Below are positions 35,925 through 45,501 of a stretch of 64,000 bases of DNA, in pieces. The number at the start of each line of letters is the position of its first letter. Position 1 is the first letter of the stretch. The position numbers and the translations under genes are program-made. Below the pieces are notes generated by a model, which saw only the letters and a list, made by a program, of their open reading frames with translations, did not search any database and was not told where the DNA came from. Origin of the DNA: an uncultured Alphaproteobacteria bacterium (GTDB lineage Bacteria > Pseudomonadota > Alphaproteobacteria > SP197); contig OY282363.1 of NCBI GenBank assembly GCA_958295695.1, positions 1,493,403-1,557,402 of the forward strand, read 5' to 3'.

Positions 35925-36153
35925 TCGACGCGATCGAACGCTCGCCGACCGACGGCGGCGAGGAAGGCGTCGTCGTTCGCGCCAACCTCGTCGCAGACAC
36001 GGTTCATGGCGTCCGCGATCTCGTCATGGGCGTGCCGGGCAAGGTATTCGTCAGGGAGACCGCCTACACTTCGTTCCTGGAGCGCCGTTCGCGCGAAGCC
36101 AGTCGCTCGGCGCGTTGGAAGATGTCGTCGGGAATGGATACGGCTGTCTTCAT
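35925..36153 (-). pseudogene. MazE/PemI-like antitoxin remnant
   Basis: From ATG 36153 the frame reads MKTAVSIPDDIFQRAERLAS...RSRNEV, then hits TAG where Tyr is expected. A shift of one base later the conserved EYLARHAHDEIADAMNRVCDE continues in another frame to the toxin start. So there is a nonsense change (TAC to TAG) plus a 1-bp loss. The ribbon-helix-helix start and the shape of the C-terminus are typical of such antitoxins. Confidence 0.65.
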
Positions 36154-36291
36154 ACCCACAGTATGACCATCGCGCATGCGACATCGTCGAGCGGTTTCAT
36201 GGACATCGCGCCGCGCGCCGGTTCAGGTGCGCGCCTCCGCACTCGCGGAAGGTAGAGACCGCGTCGGCCGCGAGGTTCGGGCCCCGTCCCG

Positions 36292-37530
36292 TCAGCTCCA
36301 GGTTTCGTCCATCGGGTAGGCGTCGAGACGCTCGTGGCCGGTCTCGGTCACCAGCACCTGCTGTTCCAGCTTGACGGCCTCGCGCCCGCCTTCCGAGCCG
36401 ATCAGCGCCTCGACGCAGACCACCATGCCGGGCTCGAAATGGCCGTCGTAGCCGTTGGCCTCATAGTCTTGCCGGTTGTAGATCGCCGGATACTCGTCGC
36501 ACAGGCCCACGCCGTGGGCCAGCACGCCGTAGCGGTTGGCGACGAACTCCTCGGGCGTCCGCCAGGCGGTCTCGGTCCACTCGCGGAACGACAGGCCGGG
36601 CTTGAGCAGCGCCTTGTTGTACTCGAGCTGCTCCATGGCGTTCATGTAGAGGCGGCGCTGCTCGCCGGTCGGCCTGGCGTCGCACACCCAGGCGCGGCTG
36701 ATGTCCGAGCAGTAGCCGTAAGGCCCGATGAGGTCGGTGTCGAAGCTCACCATGTCGCCCTTCTCGATGACGCGCATCGAGCACTCGCTCATCCACGGGT
36801 TGGTGCGCGGCCCCGAGGCGAGCAGGCGGGTTTCGATCCACTCGCCGCCCTCGGCGATGTTGGCCTCGTGGAGCCTGGCCCACAGCGCGTTCTCGGTGAC
36901 GCCGGGCCTCAGGAACTCGCGCATGGCCCGGATGCCTTTCTCGGACGCCTCGATCGCCTTCCTCATGAGGACGATCTCCTCGGCCGTCTTCACCTTGCGG
37001 GCCTCTTCCATGACCTCGAAGCCGTCATGCATCTCCAGCCCCTCGTCCCGGAGCGCGAGAAAGCTGTCGGGACCCATGCGGTCGACGGCGATGCGCCGGT
37101 TGCCGGCGCCGTGCTCGCGCACGAGGTCGGCGATCTGGCGGGCGAACTCGCGGGCGTGCTCCCGGAGCCTGCCGCCGGAGCCCATGTACATGGCGGCGCG
37201 GGCCGGACGGCGCTCGCTCAGGCCCGGCAGGCCGCCGCTCAGGTGGGCGACGTGGGAGAAGTCGAACAGGATCGTCGGGCCTTCGGTCGCCACGAAGCAG
37301 TAGCGGACCTCGTTGTGAAGGCACCAGACCTGCATGTTCGTGGCGTCGGTGGCGTAACGGACATTGAGTTGGTCGAGGAGGAGGGCGCCCGCGAGATCCC
37401 GCCGCGCCAGCTCGCGATGGACCTTGGCGAGCCGGTCGCGCCGGACCTTGTCGAGATCGGTGGGCGGCTCGCGGCCCTCCATGGCGCCGTGCTGAACGAC
37501 CGTTCCGGTGGCGATGCGCGAACGGGCCAT
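36292..37530 (-). CDS. M24-family Xaa-Pro-type peptidase
   Basis: 412 residues. Creatinase/prolidase fold: N-terminal domain with LLLDQLNVRYATDATNMQVW, then the metallopeptidase domain with metal-ligand regions SFDTDLIGPYGYCSD, AHGVGLCDEYP (His), VVCVEALIG (Glu) and KLEQQVLVTETGHE (Glu). It cleaves Xaa-Pro bonds or a proline-/creatine-type substrate. A related gene at 46483-47775 is a pseudogene, so this is the intact paralogue. Confidence 0.92.
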   Translation of the reverse strand: MARSRIATGTVVQHGAMEGREPPTDLDKVRRDRLAKVHRELARRDLAGALLLDQLNVRYATDATNMQVWCLHNEVRYCFVATEGPTILFDFSHVAHLSGGLPGLSERRPARAAMYMGSGGRLREHAREFARQIADLVREHGAGNRRIAVDRMGPDSFLALRDEGLEMHDGFEVMEEARKVKTAEEIVLMRKAIEASEKGIRAMREFLRPGVTENALWARLHEANIAEGGEWIETRLLASGPRTNPWMSECSMRVIEKGDMVSFDTDLIGPYGYCSDISRAWVCDARPTGEQRRLYMNAMEQLEYNKALLKPGLSFREWTETAWRTPEEFVANRYGVLAHGVGLCDEYPAIYNRQDYEANGYDGHFEPGMVVCVEALIGSEGGREAVKLEQQVLVTETGHERLDAYPMDETWS

Positions 37531-38058
37531 GGCGTTACTCTCCCCTCGTGCCGGGCCGACGACAGTCTACGGGCCCGCGGGCGGCGCCTTTCAGCAGCCA
37601 TGTTCGTGCGGGTCCCCTTCCTCACAACCCGGGGGCGCATGTTCCGACGAAGCATTCGCTGGCGGAGACGGGAGTCGGTCGTTCCCGGTCGCCGCGCAGT
37701 TGTTGGTAGAACGCCGAGAGGCCGGGCACACGCATGTGTCAAAAGATCGCGCAGATCGTCAACGCGACGACGCCACCCTGGCTCAACGCGACCAGACCGC
37801 CCAGCGCCAGCATCGTGACGAGGACCGGGGGAACATCCGGTATTTCTTGCGCACCCGCGTGAAGGCCCGAAGCCCGCACGGAAAGGACGATGGCAATCCT
37901 CCCGCCGCGGTTCGGAGTTGGCTCGTCGCCGATTCGCGCGCGTACCTTGGCGGATCCGGCAACTCCCGGCCACCGCGCCCTGACCGGAGTCACCGCGAGA
38001 GCGACGCTGGCCAGGGCAAGGGACTGGGTGCGGGGCGTGGGCTGTTTCCGAAGAGGAC
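37531..38058. other. Intergenic stretch without convincing gene
   Basis: 528 bp. A minus-strand frame ending at 37739 finishes with a hydrophobic tail (LALGGLVALSQGGVVALTICAIF) that could be a small membrane peptide or the end of a degraded gene, but nothing upstream supports it. No RNA or strong repeat seen. Confidence 0.5.
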
Positions 38059-38331
38059 CTACCGCCCGGCGGGTTCGACCACGACCCGTCCGCGGCCGCG
38101 TTTGACGAGGTAGCCGCCGCGCGGGATCATCAGGCGGCCTTGCTGAATCAGCGCATAGAGGGCGTCGCCGATCCGTTCCGCGTTGTCGTCCCGCGTCTCC
38201 GACGGTTGCGTCGAAAGCCATTCGGCGAAGGCCCGTTCGCCGATCTCGTCGCCGACGGACTTGCGCAAGGCGTTGAGCTTGCGTCGTTGCCCCTTGGTCA
38301 GGGCGTTTTCGTCGATTGTTTGGGAAGGCAT
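38059..38331 (-). CDS. Conserved small protein of unknown function
   Basis: 90 residues from ATG 38331. LTKGQRRKLNALRKSVGDEIGERAFAEWL and the end MIPRGGYLVKRGRGRVVVEPAGR look conserved; I recall similar alphaproteobacterial proteins without a named function. Upstream in-frame starts exist, so the N-terminus is not certain. Basic, no membrane helix, possibly nucleic-acid binding (inference). Confidence 0.65.
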   Translation of the reverse strand: MPSQTIDENALTKGQRRKLNALRKSVGDEIGERAFAEWLSTQPSETRDDNAERIGDALYALIQQGRLMIPRGGYLVKRGRGRVVVEPAGR

Positions 38332-38756
38332 CTGTCCATTCGACCTTTCTGTTGCGACGACATCATCCGGCATCGTTGCCGTTTGCGACCGTTCCATAAC
38401 CGGAAACAACAAGGGACGCAAGGGCGCGCCACAACCATCGCGCGCGATGGAAGACCGTCCATGAAACTCGTGGGACGGGCCATCCGGAAGTCCTGGCGGC
38501 ATGCGCCGATCGTGGGCGTCCTGTCGACTCCGCCGATCGGGTGTTGTTCGGCGCGGAGTGTCGACTCCTCCCGGCGCCTGGCCCATGCGCCGAACGACAG
38601 GGAGACGTTCGCGACATCGCCGCTTGCCGACGGTCTCCTCCGTCTCGTCGCGCTTTCGCGCCGTCGACGGTCCTCCCCGTTCCCGAACATAGCGGTGGAC
38701 GACTCCGTCGGGGATGGGTCACTATGGCGACCGGTTTCAAGGGCGGGAGGAATACG
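38332..38756. other. Intergenic region upstream of the betaine-binding protein gene
   Basis: 425 bp between the divergent small protein and binding-protein genes. No gene or RNA was recognised. A good ribosome site (GGGAGG) precedes the ATG at 38757. Promoters for both directions should be here but no strong -35/-10 pair stands out. Confidence 0.5.
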
Positions 38757-39731
38757 ATGCGCAAAGGTTATCACAACAGTCTGGCGGCCATGGGTCTGGC
38801 CGTCGGAATGGCGTTCGGTCCGGTCGCGCAGAGCGACGACACGATCCGCATCGCCGAGAACGACTGGACCGGCCAGTTGATCGACATCAATCTGGCGAAA
38901 ATCATCATGACCGAGCACATGGGGCTCGACGTGGAGCTGGTCTTCGCCGACTACACCGGCCAGTGGGCGGCGTTGGCGACGGGCGATCTGGACGTCGCCA
39001 TGGAGATCTGGCCCGCCTTCAGCGCCAACGCATACGAGGAGTGGGTCGTCGAGAAGGGGAAGGTCGAGGTCATCGGAGACCTCGGAGTCGTCGGCACCAC
39101 CGGCTGGTATGTGCCGACCTACATGATCGAGGGCGATCCCGAACGCGGGATCGAGCCCATGACGCCGAATCTCAGGTCCTGGGAGGACATCAACCAATAC
39201 GTCGACCTCCTCAAGCGTCCCGAAACGGGAGACAAGGCGTTCTGCATCGACGCGGTGCCGAGTTGGGAGATTCACAACGAGGAACGCCTCATGAATCTCG
39301 GCATCGACATGGTCAATGTGTACGCGGGCACGGAAGGCGCGTTGATCGCGGAGATCGAGTCCGCGTACAGGAAGGGCGAACCCCTGTTCATTTGCGACTT
39401 CTGGACTCCGCACTGGATTTTCGCGGTCTACGATCTGACCGAAATCGAGCTGCCGCCCTACAGCGACGAATGCTGGGGGATCGGAGGGATCGAGCCCGGT
39501 GACTTCGCCTGCGGTTTCCCCGAAGAGCCGATGTACAACGTCGCGCGGGTCGGATTCTCCGAAGAGCATCCCGAGGCCTACGCCTTCCTGAAGAACATGT
39601 GGCTGACCACGGAACAGCAGCAGGACATGCTTTTCTGGGTGGATGTGGAAGGCATGTCGGTGGACGACGCCGTTCTCAGATGGATGGCGGCGAACGAGGA
39701 TATCTGGCGCGCCTGGATTCCGAGCGGTTAG
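38757..39731 (+). CDS. Glycine betaine-type ABC substrate-binding protein
   Basis: 324 residues from ATG 38757, with GGGAGG upstream. N-terminal signal (residues 1-26) then the OpuAC-type domain: IRIAENDWTGQLIDINLAKIIM, GDLDVAMEIWPAF, GTTGWYVPTYM, DFWTPHWIFAVYDLTEIELPPYS. The aromatic-rich sites (W/Y cage) fit quaternary ammonium binding. The permease and ATPase genes lie 217 bp beyond, on the opposite strand, completing the importer. Likely role: osmoprotectant or carnitine/choline uptake. Confidence 0.92.
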   Translation: MRKGYHNSLAAMGLAVGMAFGPVAQSDDTIRIAENDWTGQLIDINLAKIIMTEHMGLDVELVFADYTGQWAALATGDLDVAMEIWPAFSANAYEEWVVEKGKVEVIGDLGVVGTTGWYVPTYMIEGDPERGIEPMTPNLRSWEDINQYVDLLKRPETGDKAFCIDAVPSWEIHNEERLMNLGIDMVNVYAGTEGALIAEIESAYRKGEPLFICDFWTPHWIFAVYDLTEIELPPYSDECWGIGGIEPGDFACGFPEEPMYNVARVGFSEEHPEAYAFLKNMWLTTEQQQDMLFWVDVEGMSVDDAVLRWMAANEDIWRAWIPSG

Positions 39732-39741
39732 AGCGGGCCCG

Positions 39742-39781
39742 TCCCTCGATACGGCGCTGGCGCGCCCACTCGGAATGAGGG
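39742..39781. repeat. Dispersed repeat, inverted relative to 30212-30250
   Basis: TCCCTCGATACGGCGCTGG ... ACTCGGAATGAGG, the inverted counterpart of the 30212-30250 element and related to 49151-49192. Non-coding, between the convergent binding-protein and permease genes. Confidence 0.7.
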
Positions 39782-39948
39782 TGGAAGGGTTCGCACGCCC
39801 GACATTTCCCTCACCTTGCGCTTGCCGAAGGGCCCGCCGCCGCGAGCGCCATGGCGCGCTTCGTTCGCGCCAAGCCGGGCTTTGCCGGTGTGGGCATGGC
39901 CCCGCGGAACGATCCGGTTCGCCGGTCGCGGGTTCGGGTCGAGGGGCG

Positions 39949-42027
39949 TCAGGCGGCGGTGTCGAGACCGAGGGATTTCCGCCGTTTGCGGGCCGATGCC
40001 TGGGAGATGCGGTCCGCGACCACCGCCACGATCACGATGCTCATGCCGGCCTCGAATCCGCGCCCCACGTCGAATTGACCGATCGCGAGCAAGACCTCGA
40101 AACCGAGCCCCGGCGTGCCGATCAAGGCCGCGTAGGTAATCATCGCCAGGGCCATCATGGTGGTCTGGTTGATCCCCATCATGATCGACGGCAGCGCCAT
40201 GGGGAGTTCGACCTTGAACAGGGTCTGGACGGGGGTGGAGCCGCAGGATCGGGCCGCCTCGAGCGCTTCGACGGGAACCTGCCGCAGCCCGAGGTTGGTC
40301 AGGCGCACCGCCGGGGGAATCGCGTAGATGACGGTGGCGATGATGCCGGACAGTTCGCCGACCTTGAACAGCATGATGATGACGGGGAAATAGACGAAGG
40401 CGGGCAGGGTCTGCATCGTGTCCAGAATCGGCCGCAGCGCGGCGTCGAGCCAGCCGTAGCGCGACGCGCAAACGCCCAGCGGCACGGCGATGGCGACCGA
40501 CAGGATTGTCGCGATCGCCACTTGACTGAGGCTTGTCAGCATGGGTTGCCACATGCCCACCACGGCGATGAAGCCGAAGCCCAGGAAGGCCAGCAGCGCG
40601 ATTCGCCAGCCGGCGACGGTCCAGGCGAGGAATGTCGCGCCGAGGATCAGCGCCGGCCAGGGAATCCACAGAAGAAGCGTGCGAATGGGGTTGAGGCCGT
40701 AGACGAAAATCGCCGCGCGCAGGGGATCGGTGATGAAGGCGAGATTGATGTTCAGCCAGTCGACGGCGTCGTCGATGGGTTTGGTGAAGTTCAGCTTCCA
40801 CTCGCGGGGGAACCCCGAAGTCTCGAACAACGCCAGATCGATCAGCAACACCCCCAGAAGCACCGCGGCGCTGGTCGCGCCGAACCTGTGGCGGTCCAGA
40901 AACAGGCGCGCCCGCGATGCGAACGCGCCCGGTCCCAGCCTCGCCGCGCCGCCGAGGCACCCGACGACCGCGCCGGCGAGCGCCGTTCCCGCGGAGAGGA
41001 CGGGACCCATGGCCCGGTCGAAGGCGCCGAAGAGGCCGTATCGACGATATTTCGGCGCCGCTTTCGCGTCGTTCCGGCGGCGGCTGAGCGCGTCGCCGAG
41101 CCGGTCCAGCACGATGGCGAGCAGGACGACGGCCAGCCCGCCCTCCAGGGCGTCGCCGATGCGCAGCCGGCGCATCGCCAGCCAGATCTCCTTCCCGAGC
41201 CCCGAGGCGCCGATGAGGGCGACGAAGATCACCATGCCGAGCGCCATCATGACCGTCTGGTTGACGCCCATCATGATGGTCGGCCGGGCCAGGGGAATCT
41301 GCACCTTGTAGAGGATCTGGCGCGGCATCGAGCCGTAGGAGCGCGCCACCTCGATCGCCTCGGCGGGAACCTGCCTGATGCCCAGGTTGGTGAGCCGGAT
41401 CACCGGCGGCATCGAATAGATGACGGTGGCGAGCACCGCCGACGTGGCGCCGATGCCGAACAGCAGCATCACGGGGATCAGGTAGACGAAGATCGGCATC
41501 GTCTGCATGGCGTCGAGCACCGGGCGCAGCAGGACATCGAACCGATCGTCGCGGGCCGCGAGGATGCCGATCGGTATGCCGATCGTGACCGTGACGACGA
41601 CGGAGAAGGTCATGATCGTGATCGTCACCACGCTGACCTCCCACAGGCCGATCAGCCCCATGAACATGAGGCTCGCCGCGCAGAAGACGGCGAGCCCCGG
41701 TCCGCTCAGCCAGAACGCGACAAGAAACAAGCCCAGGACGAGGATGAACCAGGGGATCGACAGGAAGACGTCGTCGATGGCCGACAGCGCCGCCTTGACG
41801 CCCTGGCTGACGGGATAAAGGATGAAATTGAAAGTCTCGGGGATCCAGTCGGCGAAGGCGTCGACCGGCTCGCGAACCGGGAACTGGAACGCCGCCGGAA
41901 AGGCGTCTCCAAGGCCCGAGAACTTGTAGACCGCGACGATCAGGAGAAGCGCGCCGCACGCGGCGACGCGACGGATGTCCGGACTGTCGGGGACCGCGGC
42001 TCCGGCGATGGACGGTGGCGTCGCCAT
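39949..42027 (-). CDS. Fused double permease of a glycine-betaine ABC importer
   Basis: 692 residues with two copies of the binding-protein-dependent permease domain. The repeated EAA-type loops are visible: VRLTNLGLRQVPVEALEAARSCGSTPVQTLFKVELPMALP and its N-terminal counterpart VIRLTNLGIRQVPAEAIEVARSYGSMPRQILYKVQIPLARP. A linker of helices joins them. A single polypeptide can thus form the whole membrane channel, as in some alphaproteobacterial OpuAB/ProW systems. Followed 14 bp upstream on the same strand by the ATPase gene, so transcription runs ATPase then permease. Confidence 0.93.
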   Translation of the reverse strand: MATPPSIAGAAVPDSPDIRRVAACGALLLIVAVYKFSGLGDAFPAAFQFPVREPVDAFADWIPETFNFILYPVSQGVKAALSAIDDVFLSIPWFILVLGLFLVAFWLSGPGLAVFCAASLMFMGLIGLWEVSVVTITIMTFSVVVTVTIGIPIGILAARDDRFDVLLRPVLDAMQTMPIFVYLIPVMLLFGIGATSAVLATVIYSMPPVIRLTNLGIRQVPAEAIEVARSYGSMPRQILYKVQIPLARPTIMMGVNQTVMMALGMVIFVALIGASGLGKEIWLAMRRLRIGDALEGGLAVVLLAIVLDRLGDALSRRRNDAKAAPKYRRYGLFGAFDRAMGPVLSAGTALAGAVVGCLGGAARLGPGAFASRARLFLDRHRFGATSAAVLLGVLLIDLALFETSGFPREWKLNFTKPIDDAVDWLNINLAFITDPLRAAIFVYGLNPIRTLLLWIPWPALILGATFLAWTVAGWRIALLAFLGFGFIAVVGMWQPMLTSLSQVAIATILSVAIAVPLGVCASRYGWLDAALRPILDTMQTLPAFVYFPVIIMLFKVGELSGIIATVIYAIPPAVRLTNLGLRQVPVEALEAARSCGSTPVQTLFKVELPMALPSIMMGINQTTMMALAMITYAALIGTPGLGFEVLLAIGQFDVGRGFEAGMSIVIVAVVADRISQASARKRRKSLGLDTAA

Positions 42028-42041
42028 CGGATGCGAGCCTC

Positions 42042-43229
42042 CTATCTGCCTGTCGCGAGCGCGAGCATGATGGTCGTGCGGTCGATGGCGCCGGCCAGCC
42101 GTCCCCGTTCGTCGACCACGGCCAGCGAACCGTCGTCATGGGCGGTCGCCGCGATCAGGCTCTCGAGTGTGTCCGACGTGCTCGCGGTCGTCGCGTCCTT
42201 GCGCGCGAGATCGGTCACGGTGCGGGAGTCCATCCCGGGCGCGTCCAGATCGGCGGCATGGACCGCGCCCAGGAACACCCCGTCGCCATCGACCACGAAG
42301 GCGGTGCTGGCGTCGCAGGCCTTCAACCGGACGCGGGCCCGCGATGCGGATGTCCCGGCGTCCAGCCGGCAGGCCGGTTCGTGCATGACGGCGCCGGCCG
42401 TCAGCACCTTGTAGCGGGGAACATCGTCGGTGAAATCGCGCACGTAGTCGTTGGCGGGGCGAGCCACCAGTTCCTCCGGCGTTCCGACTTGGGAGAATTC
42501 GCCATCCTTCATGATCGCGATGCGGTCGCCCATCTTGATGGCTTCGAGGAAGTCGTGCGTGATGAAGATCATGGTCTTGTGCACGACCGACTGGATTTGC
42601 AGGAGCTCGTCCTGCATGTCGCGTCGAATCAGGGGATCGAGCGCGCTGAAGGGTTCGTCGAAGAGCAGGATTTCGGGATCGACGGCAAGCGCCCGCGCCA
42701 ACCCCACCCGCTGCTGCATGCCGCCGCTCAATTCGCGGGGATAGTGGTTTTCCCAGCCCGCGAGGCCCACCAGCTCCAGCGTTTCCATGGCCTTGTCGAC
42801 GCGCGCCTCCTTCCTGGCGCCCCGCACCTCGAGACCGTAGCTGACGTTGTCGACGATGCGGCGATGGGGGAAGAGGCCGAAATGCTGGAACACCATCGCC
42901 ATCTTGTGGCGCCGCACCTCGATCAGTTGGCGCGCGTCCATGGAGGTCAGGTCCCGGTCGTCGATGAGGATCGTGCCGTCGGTGGGTTCGATCAGGCGGG
43001 AGATGCAGCGCACCAGCGTCGATTTTCCGCTGCCCGACAATCCCATGACCACGAAGGTCTCGCCTCTCGCGACGTTGAAGGAGACATCCTTGACCGCCAC
43101 GACATGGCCGGTCCTGTCCCGCACCTCGGCGCGCGACAGGCCCGGGTCGAGCGTGTCGCGGACGCGCCGGGCGTTGGGGCCGAAGATCTTCCACACGTTC
43201 CGACAGGAAATGGCGGTATCGGATGTCAT
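42042..43229 (-). CDS. Glycine betaine ABC transporter ATPase with CBS domains
   Basis: 395 residues from ATG 43229. Walker [11 protein letters not shown]-loop [11 protein letters not shown], signature [15 protein letters not shown], Walker [14 protein letters not shown], and the H-loop FITHDF are intact; this is the ProV/OpuAA pattern (FGLFPHRR is typical). The C-terminal 120 residues form a CBS-domain pair ([23 protein letters not shown]), which in OpuA senses ionic strength. First gene of the ATPase-permease unit. Confidence 0.95.
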   Translation of the reverse strand: MTSDTAISCRNVWKIFGPNARRVRDTLDPGLSRAEVRDRTGHVVAVKDVSFNVARGETFVVMGLSGSGKSTLVRCISRLIEPTDGTILIDDRDLTSMDARQLIEVRRHKMAMVFQHFGLFPHRRIVDNVSYGLEVRGARKEARVDKAMETLELVGLAGWENHYPRELSGGMQQRVGLARALAVDPEILLFDEPFSALDPLIRRDMQDELLQIQSVVHKTMIFITHDFLEAIKMGDRIAIMKDGEFSQVGTPEELVARPANDYVRDFTDDVPRYKVLTAGAVMHEPACRLDAGTSASRARVRLKACDASTAFVVDGDGVFLGAVHAADLDAPGMDSRTVTDLARKDATTASTSDTLESLIAATAHDDGSLAVVDERGRLAGAIDRTTIMLALATGR

Positions 43230-43544
43230 CTCTCGTCCCGGACCCCGGCTTCGGATTGAAGCGGTCCGGCGTTCCCTTGTCGCGGACACCCATCGGCGGC
43301 GCCAGCCGTTCGGAGAACGCGCCTTTCGCTTTTCCCCATTCTCCGCGTACAACCTTGTAACGCCGCCGGCGACTCTCCAGAAAAATGCCCGTCCTGTCAC
43401 GCGCCATCGGTCCACGCCGCGTCGCGCACGGTCTCGCGCGGGCTTGGGCCCGCGGGCGGGAGCCGGTCACCGGGCGCTGGCGCGGGCGGGAAGCGCGGCT
43501 ATGATCGCTTGGGCGCGGGACGCGCCCTGGAGGGTATCGGGGCC
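43230..43544. other. Divergent promoter region, ABC ATPase and monooxygenase
   Basis: 315 bp. A stretch around 43330-43390 is somewhat AT-richer (TTTTCCCCATTCTCCGCG, AACCTTGTAACG) and may carry the ATPase promoter. No gene or RNA seen. Confidence 0.5.
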
Positions 43545-45479
43545 ATGGGCAAGAGGGGCTATTTCGACTGGGACCCGATCGCGGCGGACGACGCGGCCAT
43601 CCGGTCGGCCCTCGCGTGCGCCAACGGGCCGGTGATGCTGGCGTCGCTGGTGCACCTTACGGGCGATCCGGGCCTGCTGCGCGGGGACATACGGATCGAT
43701 CCGGGGCGCGCGCGCGACCTGCAGCGCGGCATGAGCGAGGAGCACCGGGCGGAAGTCCGGCGCATGGCGTTCGAGGCGCTGAAGACCTACCGGGACAGCG
43801 GCTGCCCGTCTCCGGCGCGGCTCGACGGCGCCGCGCTGCGCGAGATTCTGCGCTTCATGACCGGACAGGACCCGGGCGACGACTACGTCCGGTTTCTGAT
43901 CGAGGAGTCCGGGTTCGAAGGCGACGACGCTTACGGACCGGTCGGTTTCGAGGGCGTCCCGGAGAACGCCAGACGGGACTTCCGCGCGGTCGTCGTCGGC
44001 GCCGGCATGTCGGGTCTGCTCGCGGGCTACCGGCTCAAGCAGGCGGGTCTTTCCTTCACCATCGTCGAGCGCAGCGCCGAGGTCGGCGGAACCTGGCTCG
44101 ACAACGCCTATCCCGGATGCCGGGTGGACAGCCCGAGCCACGTCTTCGAATACTCCTTCGCGCGCCACGACTGGCCGCAGTACTACTGCTCGCAGCCGGT
44201 TCTGCGCGACTATTTCGCGCGTTGCGCCACGGAGTTCGGCCTCCGGCCCCACATCCGGTTCGAGCACGAGGTCGAGGAGGCCGACTACGACGAGGCGAGA
44301 GCCCTCTGGACGGTGCGCATCCGCGACCGGCGCGGGGCCGTCGACACGCTGGAGGCCAACGCGCTGATCTGCGCCGTCGGCCAGCTCAACCAGCCGCGGC
44401 TGCCCGATATCGAGGGCCTCGGAGACTTCGACGGCCCGGCGTTCCACTCCGCGCGCTGGGATGCGTCGCTGGACCTCGACGGCAAGCGGGTGGCGGTGAT
44501 CGGCGCCGGGGCGAGCGCCATGCAGCTCGTGCCGGAAGTCGCCCGGCGGGCGGGCGAGGTGCGCGTGTTCCAGCGCACGCCGCCGTGGATCTATCCCGCC
44601 CCGAATTATCGCGACAGCGTGCCCGAGGGAGAGCACTGGCTGATCGACCACGTTCCCTACTATGCCCGGTGGTATCACTTCCTGCTGTTCTGGCTGGACG
44701 GGGAAGGGCTCTACGCCTCGGTGACCAAGGATCGGGCGTGGGCCCATCAGGACCGCTCGGTGAGCGAGGCCAACGAGGCGCTGCGCACGTTCCTGATCGA
44801 CAGCATCGAGAAGGAGACGGGCGGGGACCGCGATCTGGTCGATGCCTCGATTCCGCCCTACCCACCGTGCGGCAAGCGCCTTCTGGTCGACGACGGCGCC
44901 TGGTACCGCACGTTGACGCGCGACGACGTGCGCCTGATCACCGATCCGATCGAGCGCATCACGCCGCGCGGCGTGCGCACCGGGGACGGCGTCGAGCACG
45001 CCGTCGACGTCATGGTCTACGCGACCGGCTTCCACGCCAGCCGCTTCCTGTGGCCCATGCGGATCAGGGGCCGGGGCGGGCGCGACATCCGCGAGCACTG
45101 GGGCGACGACCCGCGCGCCTATCTCGGAATCGCGGTCCCGGGATACCCCAACCTGTTCTGCCTCTACGGCCCCAACACCAATATCGTCGTCACCGGCAGC
45201 ACCATCTTCTTCTCGGAGTGCGGCGTTCGCTACATCATGGGCTGCATCAAGCTGCTGCTCGAGACCGGTCGGCGCAGCCTGGAATGCCGCAGGGACGTCC
45301 ACGACGCCTACAACGCGGTCATCGACGAGGGCAATCTGCGGGTCGCCTGGGGCGCGCCGAACGTGCGAAGCTGGTACAAGAACAAGGCGGGGCGGGTCAC
45401 CCAGAACTGGCCGTTCAAGCTGCTCGAGTACTGGGCCCGGACCAAGAACCCAAACGCCGCGGACTTCCACTTCCGATGA
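43545..45479 (+). CDS. Baeyer-Villiger-type FAD monooxygenase (HAPMO-like)
   Basis: 644 residues from ATG 43545. FAD Rossmann motif GAGMSG at 152-157, NADPH motif GAGASA near 320-325, and the BVMO fingerprint FxGxxxHxxxW(P/D) at 295-306 (FDGPAFHSARWD). The N-terminal 140-residue extension with LASLVHLTGD is the pattern of 4-hydroxyacetophenone monooxygenase, so an aryl-ketone substrate is plausible but unproved. It inserts oxygen next to a carbonyl to give esters. A nitronate monooxygenase gene follows 22 bp downstream. Confidence 0.9.
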   Translation: MGKRGYFDWDPIAADDAAIRSALACANGPVMLASLVHLTGDPGLLRGDIRIDPGRARDLQRGMSEEHRAEVRRMAFEALKTYRDSGCPSPARLDGAALREILRFMTGQDPGDDYVRFLIEESGFEGDDAYGPVGFEGVPENARRDFRAVVVGAGMSGLLAGYRLKQAGLSFTIVERSAEVGGTWLDNAYPGCRVDSPSHVFEYSFARHDWPQYYCSQPVLRDYFARCATEFGLRPHIRFEHEVEEADYDEARALWTVRIRDRRGAVDTLEANALICAVGQLNQPRLPDIEGLGDFDGPAFHSARWDASLDLDGKRVAVIGAGASAMQLVPEVARRAGEVRVFQRTPPWIYPAPNYRDSVPEGEHWLIDHVPYYARWYHFLLFWLDGEGLYASVTKDRAWAHQDRSVSEANEALRTFLIDSIEKETGGDRDLVDASIPPYPPCGKRLLVDDGAWYRTLTRDDVRLITDPIERITPRGVRTGDGVEHAVDVMVYATGFHASRFLWPMRIRGRGGRDIREHWGDDPRAYLGIAVPGYPNLFCLYGPNTNIVVTGSTIFFSECGVRYIMGCIKLLLETGRRSLECRRDVHDAYNAVIDEGNLRVAWGAPNVRSWYKNKAGRVTQNWPFKLLEYWARTKNPNAADFHFR

Positions 45480-45501
45480 AACGCCGGCGGGACGAGAGCC
45501 C

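Noticed and set aside
36334..37818. 494-residue plus-strand frame
   Set aside because: Antisense to the intact M24 gene; no signature.
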